DNA of 64,000 nt from assembly GCA_949358305.1 (NCBI GenBank), contig OX442315.1:6908427-6972426 (forward strand). Direction: 5' to 3'. This DNA comes from Strigamia acuminata. Its lineage: Eukaryota > Arthropoda > Chilopoda > Geophilomorpha > Linotaeniidae. Shown here in pieces: positions 58,028-64,000 of the stretch (the stretch's first letter is position 1; the number at the start of each line of letters is the position of its first letter). Below the pieces are notes generated by a model. It saw only the letters and a list, made by a program, of their open reading frames with translations, was not told the origin of the DNA and searched no databases. The position numbers and the translations under genes are program-made.

Positions 58028-58897
58028 ATGAAGAGAAAACATCCGGATTACAGTTGCGATCTGTGCGATTATACGTGTTCAGTTTATTCGCGTTTGCAAC
58101 AACACATGCTTATCCACACGGGTGAAAAGCCTTTCGAATGTCAAATATGTTCAGTTTCCTTTAGAAGTAAATCAAACCTGGCTGATCACATGCGAATTCA
58201 CACTGGAGATAAGCCGTTCAAGTGCCATTTGTGTGCTTATTCCTGTAGTGTTAGTAGGAGTTTAAAACTTCATGTAGCGACCCATACTGGAGAAAAAACT
58301 TTCAAATGCCATCTTTGTGCTTATTCTTGCATTCAAAGTAGTAATTTAAAAGTGCATTTAGCAACCCATACTGGAGATAAACCATACAAGTGCCATTTGT
58401 GTGCTTATTCTTGTGCTCAAAGTAGTAATTTAAAAATGCATTTAGCAACCCATACTGGAGAAAAACCATTCAAGTGCCATTTGTGTTCTTTTTCCTGCAG
58501 CACTAGTTCAAATTTAAGAACACATTTAGCAATACATTCAGGAGAAAAAACATTTAAATGCCATCTTTGTGCTTATTCCAGTATTAAAAGTAGTAATTTA
58601 AAAGTGCATTTAGCGACCCATACTGGAGAAAAACTGTTCAAGTGCCATTTGTGTGCTTATTCGTGTATTACAAGTGGGGATTTAAGAAAACATTTTGCAA
58701 TTCATACTGGAGAAAAACCGTTCAAGTGCCATTTATGTGCTTATTCCTGCAATCAAAGTGGGAATTTAAAAACTCATCTTGCAGCCCATACTGGAAAAAA
58801 ACTGTTCAAGTGCCATTTGTGTGCTTATTCTTGTAAATGTAATGTTACTTTGAAAAAACATTTAACAAAACATACAGATGAAAAACCATGTTCCTAA
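58028..58897 (+). CDS. C2H2 zinc-finger protein ZF6 (289 aa, 10 fingers)
   Basis: The start is MKRKHPDYSC at 58028; a frame from 57989 lies in the shared 5' flank. Ten intact C2H2 fingers make it the longest array in the cluster. Linkers are TGEKPFKC-type with variants TGDKPFKC, SGEKTFKC and TGKKLFKC. Several fingers have the helix QSSNLKV/QSSNLKM, a sign of recent internal duplication. There is no other domain and no intron. The 3' flank with AATAAA (about 58911) is shared with ZF1 and ZF2. Presumed nuclear DNA-binding protein. Confidence 0.9.
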   Translation: MKRKHPDYSCDLCDYTCSVYSRLQQHMLIHTGEKPFECQICSVSFRSKSNLADHMRIHTGDKPFKCHLCAYSCSVSRSLKLHVATHTGEKTFKCHLCAYSCIQSSNLKVHLATHTGDKPYKCHLCAYSCAQSSNLKMHLATHTGEKPFKCHLCSFSCSTSSNLRTHLAIHSGEKTFKCHLCAYSSIKSSNLKVHLATHTGEKLFKCHLCAYSCITSGDLRKHFAIHTGEKPFKCHLCAYSCNQSGNLKTHLAAHTGKKLFKCHLCAYSCKCNVTLKKHLTKHTDEKPCS

Positions 58898-59320
58898 TTA
58901 TTGTTGCAAACAATAAATTATAACAGTCCAATAAATGTTGCTAACTTAAGGCTTTGTCTAATTTCTCAATCAAAGATTTTCCACACCACTTATAGGCTAC
59001 GGATAGACCAATCCCCAGTCTAATTTCTACGCCAGGCACACGTTTGTTTTTTCATCCCGATGTTTTTCGTTCGATTTTTTTAATTTTTCAATGTTTTAGG
59101 TATTTTTAAAGGCTTTTATTAAAGGCTTTTATTTAACTTGACTTGAACGTTTGTGTGTGTGTGTGTGTTTCAACTTCCGGTTTGTGTAATTTTGTGTGTT
59201 TTTTCCAAAAATCAATTAACCATAAAAAAAAATTAAAATTTGGGTTTCGTCAAGCCCTAGAACAGGTCATTCCACACATTTTAATAAAAATAAATTAAAA
59301 AAAGATTCATTTTAAGCGCT
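58898..59320. other. 3' flank of ZF6 and AT-rich spacer
   Basis: 58985-59060 matches the ZF1 flank. A (GT)n run lies at 59151-59168. No gene. Confidence 0.5.
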
Positions 59321-59321
59321 G

Positions 59322-59690
59322 TGTGCTTATTTGTGTGCTTATTCCAGTGCCCAAAATGGAACTTTAGAAGCGCATGTAAAAACGCATACTGGGGAAAAGC
59401 CACTCAAGTGTCATTTTTGCGCTTTTTGTTGTAGCCGGAATTGGACTTTGAGAAATCATTTAGTGAGACACACTAGAGAAAAACCATTCACATGTCACTT
59501 ATGTGATGGCAGCCCCATGCGTTTTTACTGAGGACAACAAGATAAACATTATGCCTGTAGTTAAAGTGGAAATTTAAGAAGAAATTTGACAAATCATACT
59601 GGATAAAAGCTATTTCCTTGCCATTTATGTAATTTTTCTTGTGCCAGTTAGAGTAATTTGACTAGACATGTAAAAACTTAATCAAATAAC
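59322..59690 (+). pseudogene. Zinc-finger fragment and relic
   Basis: It begins in mid-finger (CAYSSAQNGTLEAHVKTH), with one further intact finger (CHFCAFCCSRNWTLRNHLVRH, as in ZF4) and a broken one, before a TGA at about 59529. Downstream to 59690, degraded finger pieces are recognisable (for example HLCNFSCAS-like). It has no start region and looks like a 5'-truncated duplicate of the ZF4 type. Confidence 0.75.
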
Positions 59691-60344
59691 ATTTACATTA
59701 CGTCATTCTTGTAAATTCTGTCATTGCAAATAGAAATGTAATATCATCATGATTTAAAGCTTGATTTTTGTAAACTAAATAATAGCAATTTGATAAATTT
59801 TGATTGATTTTGACTGAATAAATATATTATAGTTTATCCAACTATCTGCTGTGACTGTATTGATTTATCGAATATATTACTTGCTGGTTAATCTTTGACC
59901 TTATCCACTGTGTGTTGACATGTTTAACGTTGCAGAAATTATTTCTTAGTAAACCGAGTTAATAATAATTAATCGAGAGAAATGTGTAATGTTTAAAATC
60001 TTTGAGAGTGGCCGCAGATTTTGTACGGGAAGTGCTTGAAATTAGTTCTCCATCCTTGGAACCAACTGTGGAACCATTATTAGAATAGAGAACGTAGAGA
60101 AATTAAATAAACACAAACTCGTTCTATTTATTTCACATTTATGGACAATTTATTTATTATTTCAGAAATCATTTTTGTGGATCCAATTCGGAAACCATTC
60201 AGAATGAATATCAGTTAAAAATTTTGTGTTTAGAAACTTTGAAACCTTTTAAACGAAATAAAAATGCATTTAATCGTGTACGCAAGAATAAGTGCGCAGA
60301 AAAAATGTGCTGAAATGAACACACCAACAGCACATGAATGGTTT
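59691..60344. repeat. Duplicated intergenic flank
   Basis: 59978-60280 matches 21975-22220 upstream of ZF2. No gene. Confidence 0.55.
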
Positions 60345-61031
60345 TTATTCAGCATGGGTTTTCAAGTGTTTTTTTAAGTTCGAACTAGTAGTACTGGAAT
60401 AAGTGCACAAGTGGCATTTCAATGGCTTTTCTCCAGTATGAGTCAATACATGTCTTTTTAGATTTCCACTTAGACTGGTAGAATAATCACATAAATGGCA
60501 CTTGAATGGCTTTTCTCCGTTGTGATTTGCAATATGATTTTTCAACTGTGCTTTTTCAATACAGGAATAAGCACAAAGATGGCACTTGAATGGTTTTTCT
60601 CCACCATGGGTTAACAAATGCTTTTTTAAATGACTACTTTGAATACAGGAATAAGCACACAAATGGCACTTGAACGGTTTTTCTCCAGTATGGGTCGCTA
60701 CATGATGTTTTAAACTGCCACTAGCAATGCAGGAAAAAGCACACAAATGGCACTTGAATGGCTTTTCCCCCGTGTGAGTTCCCACATGATTTTTTAAATT
60801 TGATTTTCGATTGCAAGAATAAGCACACAAATGGCACTTGTAAGGTTTTTCTCCCGTGTGAATTCGCATGTGGACCGTTAGGCTTGAATTAGCCGTAAAG
60901 GAATGTGAACATAAATCACATTTGAAAGGCTTTTCACCCGTGTGTTTAAGCATGTGTTGTTCCAAACGCGAATAAAATGAACACGTATAATCGCACAGAT
61001 TGCAACTGTAATCCGGATGTTTTCTCTTCAT
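60345..61031 (-). CDS. C2H2 zinc-finger protein ZF8 (228 aa, 8 fingers), inverted copy
   Basis: It starts MKRKHPDYSCNLCDYTCS at 61031 on the minus strand. Eight intact fingers are joined by TGEKPFKC-type linkers (variants GGEKPFKC, NGEKPFKC). It ends LKKHLKTHAE with GAATAAA, so the stop codon lies inside an AATAAA poly(A) signal. It is the only minus-strand member; its 5' flank is the inverted duplicate of that of ZF3. Intronless, fingers only. Confidence 0.9.
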   Translation of the reverse strand: MKRKHPDYSCNLCDYTCSFYSRLEQHMLKHTGEKPFKCDLCSHSFTANSSLTVHMRIHTGEKPYKCHLCAYSCNRKSNLKNHVGTHTGEKPFKCHLCAFSCIASGSLKHHVATHTGEKPFKCHLCAYSCIQSSHLKKHLLTHGGEKPFKCHLCAYSCIEKAQLKNHIANHNGEKPFKCHLCDYSTSLSGNLKRHVLTHTGEKPLKCHLCTYSSTTSSNLKKHLKTHAE

Positions 61032-61590
61032 TTTTGATTTAAAAGGAAATGACCGAACTAAACGAACAGTAGCGCTGGTGCTAGTACACAGTGATACGAA
61101 TTAAGTTGGAATAAGTTCAGGTGGCTTCTTAAGTACTAGTCGATTTTATTCTACGTCGTTTAGGCGTATCTATTTGAACGCATTGACGACGTCGCATGGT
61201 TTGGTTGATTTAATAAATATATCGTAGCTACGTTGTGGTTGAATTTAGTTCTCCATCTTTGGTACCAACCGTGGAACCAATATTAGAAAAGAGAACGTAG
61301 AAAATTTAAATAAACATAAACTCGTTCTATATATTTCACACTTACAGCGCTCTCTGTATTTGTTGCATATTAAAAGTCCACCCGTATTTTTGACTTAACA
61401 ATGTCCGCATCGTTAATTGTTGTCTCCGAGCACCAAGAATACATTTAGTGCAGTACTACACACTAATGGCGATTGGTTTAAAGACAACAGTTTTTGCCAT
61501 GTTATTTGTGTCAGGCTTACGAATTGTAAACTATAATAGATTGTCTAATTTTAATTTTGTTTTTGGTTATTTTGATTAAATAAACGTGAG
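61032..61590 (-). promoter_or_regulatory. 5' flank of ZF8; inverted duplicate of 36839-37372
   Basis: The proximal roughly 200 bp is the shared zinc-finger 5' flank in reverse (CCATGCGACGTCGTCAATGCG on the minus strand). The distal part also matches the ZF3 flank base by base with few changes. Confidence 0.65.
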
Positions 61591-61743
61591 CTTCGTACTA
61601 ATACAAATTGTAACAGTTATTACTGCTACGTATATCTGTATAAAATATAAAACTGTGAAAGAAAAGGAAAATAGAAATGTCTGAACTAGTGTCTCAGGGA
61701 TGTACTGGATTAAAAAAAGCAATAAAATAAAAATAAAAATTTT

Positions 61744-61815
61744 CGGAGACAACAGGATTTGAACCTGTGTAAAAAGATTCCTAGTACATTGCCTCAACCA
61801 CTGGGCCACCGCAAC
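61744..61815 (-). repeat. tRNA-Ser-derived SINE head or tRNA pseudogene
   Basis: The minus strand has an A box TGGCCCAGTGG and a B box GGTTCAAATCC 43 nt downstream of the A-box start. The D arm GGCCCAGTGGTTGAGGC and an ACTAGGAATC anticodon region resemble tRNA-Ser(AGA), but the long variable arm is missing and the acceptor stem does not pair. AT-rich sequence with T-runs follows on the minus strand. So this is a pol III-type retroposon head or relic, not a working tRNA. Confidence 0.6.
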
Positions 61816-62119
61816 ACACTATTTTTGCCTTCAAGCAGGCAGTCATGTTGATGAACAAAGTTGTGATGTCATATGTCATGTGATATCAAATTACCTGGGT
61901 TCCAGAGTAAGGTTTGAACAGGCTAATCACCAAGTGTAGTGCTACACTTGACCTTTTTACTCAAAAAATCAAAAAATGGTGTTTCAACACACAGTAAGGA
62001 ATCCTGTGTGTTGTAACTGTTTGTAACAATGTGAGAGAGAGGTGCATTTTAATATGAGAAAAATAGATTGTTTAGGTCATGTGAATGTTTTATTTACAAA
62101 CAATTTGAACAATTGTGGA
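61816..62119. other. Spacer; 3' end of the LRR gene
   Basis: AATAAA on the minus strand at 62089-62094, 26 bp after the LRR stop. Nothing else identified. Confidence 0.5.
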
Positions 62120-63352
62120 TTACACACTCTTGCGGTCTCCTTGTGAGTGAGGGGACTTCGCATTTTCAACAATTTCATGATGGATAGAATGGCATGAGTC
62201 CAATTCTAAAGTTTTCAATCCGACAAGTTGTGAAATCAAACTCTCGGGGAGATCCGTTGAAAAATTAACCAAGACCAATTTTTCTAAACTTTTACGCTCT
62301 ACCAATAATGTCTCCATTTCTTGTTTCGTATTTAAGCCTAGATACTTTAAACTCAGTTGGCGTAGGTTTTTCAACGGAGCATTAATAATATCATCAGTTC
62401 CATTGGAAATAGTACAATACATTAAGGTTAATATCTCTAACATTGGCCAAGCTCGATCAATAAGTCGAATACTGACTGGATTAACTCGAAACAGATTGAG
62501 ATTCGTCAATCGTTGAGGCCATAATAAATAATTAGAATCAAAATGATATTTGACATTAAAAAAATCTAAGCATCGTAAATTAGGAAAACTGTTCCTCAGA
62601 ATGGGAATATGTTCATTATTAATCCCTGGAAGTTTTTCAATGGAATAAGTACGCCATGTTTTGTTTCTTTGCGCAAACTCTTTTAGAAGGGGCAGTTGGT
62701 TGAGGACGAACAAACACCCATTGGCTGTGGCACTAGTCTTTGTAGCATCCAGAAACACCAGCTTGACGCAACTGCTTAACGACTGAAGCCCAACATCAGT
62801 AAAGTTTGTGCTACACGAAAAGTCGAGATGTGTCAAGAGTGGACAATTCTCTGCGATTGCGGCAGCAACTTCATCCGTGCAGTCGCTAAAGTGTAGGCGT
62901 TGAAGTTTCGGTAGACTTTGCAGCAGTTTAACTGTGGATACAGTCGGCACTTTTGGATCGTTGACATATTTTTTCAAGTTTAATTCCACAATGTTTGCAC
63001 AAACTTGGCTTATTTTATCGTACAGAAGGCTCAGGTTGAGATCAAAGCTATCCAAATGGTGTAGTGAGCTGGCGCCCGGATGAATGAAAATGTTCGAAGG
63101 TAGATAATTGCGTTTGTATTCCAATTGCAGACACAGTCTCTCAAATACGCTGTTAATGATCGTGGGCGGTCGATTTGTAAGTTGATCTTGCATTTCTTTC
63201 TCTCTAAATCGAGTGGTCGTCACATTTAAGCACAATTCCTCCAAACTTGGCGCTGATTTCCTGCGTGGCATGTCAACTGTCAACTGCGAATGATGAAAAG
63301 TCTCCAATAAATTGTTTATATACGGATGAAACGTGTGGTGCACGTTTGGCAT
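62120..63352 (-). CDS. Leucine-rich-repeat protein (410 aa), single exon
   Basis: ATG at 63352 (MPNVHHTF); an alternative start is M28 (MPRRKSAPSLEELCLNV) at 63271, which fits the look of the N-terminal motif and may be the true one. From about residue 115 there are irregular leucine-rich repeats of the cysteine-containing/AMN1-like style: LPKLQRLHFSDC, CPLLTHLDFSCSTNFTDVGL, CVKLVFLDATKT, FPNLRCLDFFNV, LTNLNLFRV, WPMLEILTLMYC, LKNLRQLSLKYL, LEKLVLVNF, LKTLELDSC. No signal peptide or membrane segment, so cytosolic. I see no clear F-box, though the SLEELCLN opening recalls ZYG11-like and F-box/LRR adaptors of ubiquitin ligases; that is a guess. It is intronless, with AATAAA 26 bp after the stop. 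Confidence 0.82.
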   Translation of the reverse strand: MPNVHHTFHPYINNLLETFHHSQLTVDMPRRKSAPSLEELCLNVTTTRFREKEMQDQLTNRPPTIINSVFERLCLQLEYKRNYLPSNIFIHPGASSLHHLDSFDLNLSLLYDKISQVCANIVELNLKKYVNDPKVPTVSTVKLLQSLPKLQRLHFSDCTDEVAAAIAENCPLLTHLDFSCSTNFTDVGLQSLSSCVKLVFLDATKTSATANGCLFVLNQLPLLKEFAQRNKTWRTYSIEKLPGINNEHIPILRNSFPNLRCLDFFNVKYHFDSNYLLWPQRLTNLNLFRVNPVSIRLIDRAWPMLEILTLMYCTISNGTDDIINAPLKNLRQLSLKYLGLNTKQEMETLLVERKSLEKLVLVNFSTDLPESLISQLVGLKTLELDSCHSIHHEIVENAKSPHSQGDRKSV

Positions 63353-63585
63353 CCATGTCTATGATTGGCTGAGCCTCAGGTAATGAATTTGCTCCAATTT
63401 GTAGAAATTTGATGTGAATCCAAATCCATCGCTCTTCATCGTCACGCAACGACGCACGAATTTAAAATTGAGGTGTCAATCAAAACTGCAGAGAGATGGG
63501 ACACACAAGTGCGGATAAAAATCACATTCCATAAAGCGCCTCCTCATGCTTCACTGCAGCGCATTAATCATCCAGAACAAAGATA
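63353..63585. other. 5' region of the LRR gene, no gene seen
   Basis: Probable promoter side of the minus-strand LRR gene; GATTGG at about 63363 is a CCAAT-type box in inverse orientation. No other signal. Confidence 0.35.
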
Positions 63586-63847
63586 CAGTCAGTTCAGAAA
63601 GTTTGGAATAATCCAAATTTTCATAAGCACATCATTGTTAGAAGGCATTTTGGCATTGCTGGAAAGCTCTCACTAAAATAAATGAAAATGTTCTCAAAAG
63701 AGACATATTTTAGCTGTAGATTGAGCAAAACAATACCCCTGTAGGATGCGTAGTTTTCCAGTTATCTGCATTTGAATACAACACTAGTGTTCAAAAAGTT
63801 TGGAATAATGAAAATCATGTTAAAAAAGTTTGGAATAATTATTTTTA
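63586..63847. mobile_element. Terminus of a Tc1/mariner-like element (IR/DR type), partial
   Basis: TA|CAGTCAGTTCAGAAAGTTTGGAATAAT begins at 63586. The core AAAGTTTGGAATAAT recurs at about 63795 and 63825. A CAGT start next to TA and a repeated AAGTTTGGAATAA core is the pattern of Tc1-like inverted termini with internal direct repeats. No transposase frame is seen before the window ends. Confidence 0.5.
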
Positions 63848-64000
63848 ATAATTAGTGACATGCCTACAGATTCATTATAAGATGATTCCACGATCAGATC
63901 ATGTGATGCTAATACCATTATGTCATATTTACATGGGTCTTTACATGTATGTGAGTTTTTATAGCAAAATCTATTACCATAGGTTCAGGCAAACAAGTGA

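Noticed and set aside
61744-61815. Functional tRNA gene
   Set aside because: The acceptor stem does not pair and the variable arm of tRNA-Ser is missing.

Overview
The window looks like a repeat-rich animal genome, most likely an arthropod or another small invertebrate. The signs are C2H2 zinc-finger genes with TGEKPFKC linkers, GT-AG introns, Ty3/gypsy and copia LTR retrotransposons, a tRNA-Ser-derived SINE head and Tc1-like termini. The species cannot be fixed from the sequence alone. Nothing here is bacterial.

Layout. (1) 1-6860: the 3' part of a Ty3/gypsy element (here G1, + strand, 3' LTR 3858-4678). It sits inside a copia element whose RT/RNase H half and 158-bp 3' LTR follow (4679-6860). 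(2) 7322-20793: a complete, very young 13.5-kb gypsy element on the minus strand (G2; 999-bp LTRs, TSD AGTG), inserted in a small palindrome. (3) 20947-23642: two C2H2 zinc-finger genes. (4) 24900-35000: satellite territory. It holds a 20-bp minisatellite, then a 5.1-kb, almost C-free 26-bp minisatellite between two 1.1-kb direct repeats, then a 22-bp minisatellite. (5) 35855-36213: a foldback element with 12-bp perfect inverted termini and three internal hairpins. (6) 36839-61590: a cluster of zinc-finger genes, relics and duplicated flanks. One finger gene is split by a second complete, young 15.0-kb gypsy element on the minus strand (G3, 40916-55923; 964-bp LTRs, TSD AACA). (7) 61744-64000: a tRNA-Ser-like SINE head, an intronless leucine-rich-repeat gene on the minus strand, and a Tc1-like IR/DR terminus.

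How the parts work together. G1, G2 and G3 differ strongly in sequence but share one architecture. In G2 and G3, gag and pol are joined by an apparent -1 ribosomal frameshift: an A AAA AAC heptamer in the right frame, 5-6 nt of spacer, then a GC-rich hairpin. All three carry a third gene in the place where env would be. It consists of a short ATG exon, a GTA(A/G) donor, a 0.4-0.8-kb intron, and a large exon of about 900-1090 codons that enters in phase 0. The three third-gene products share blocks at the N-terminus, middle and C-terminus but have no signal peptide, membrane segment or zinc knuckle, and I do not recognise the family. The LTRs of all three start TGT(A/G)GTGACCC. This third gene is the best candidate in the window for an undescribed system.

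The zinc-finger genes are intronless and consist of fingers only. They share a roughly 200-280-bp 5' flank and related 3' flanks, so the cluster grew by segmental duplication, including one inverted copy, with finger gain, finger loss and pseudogenes.
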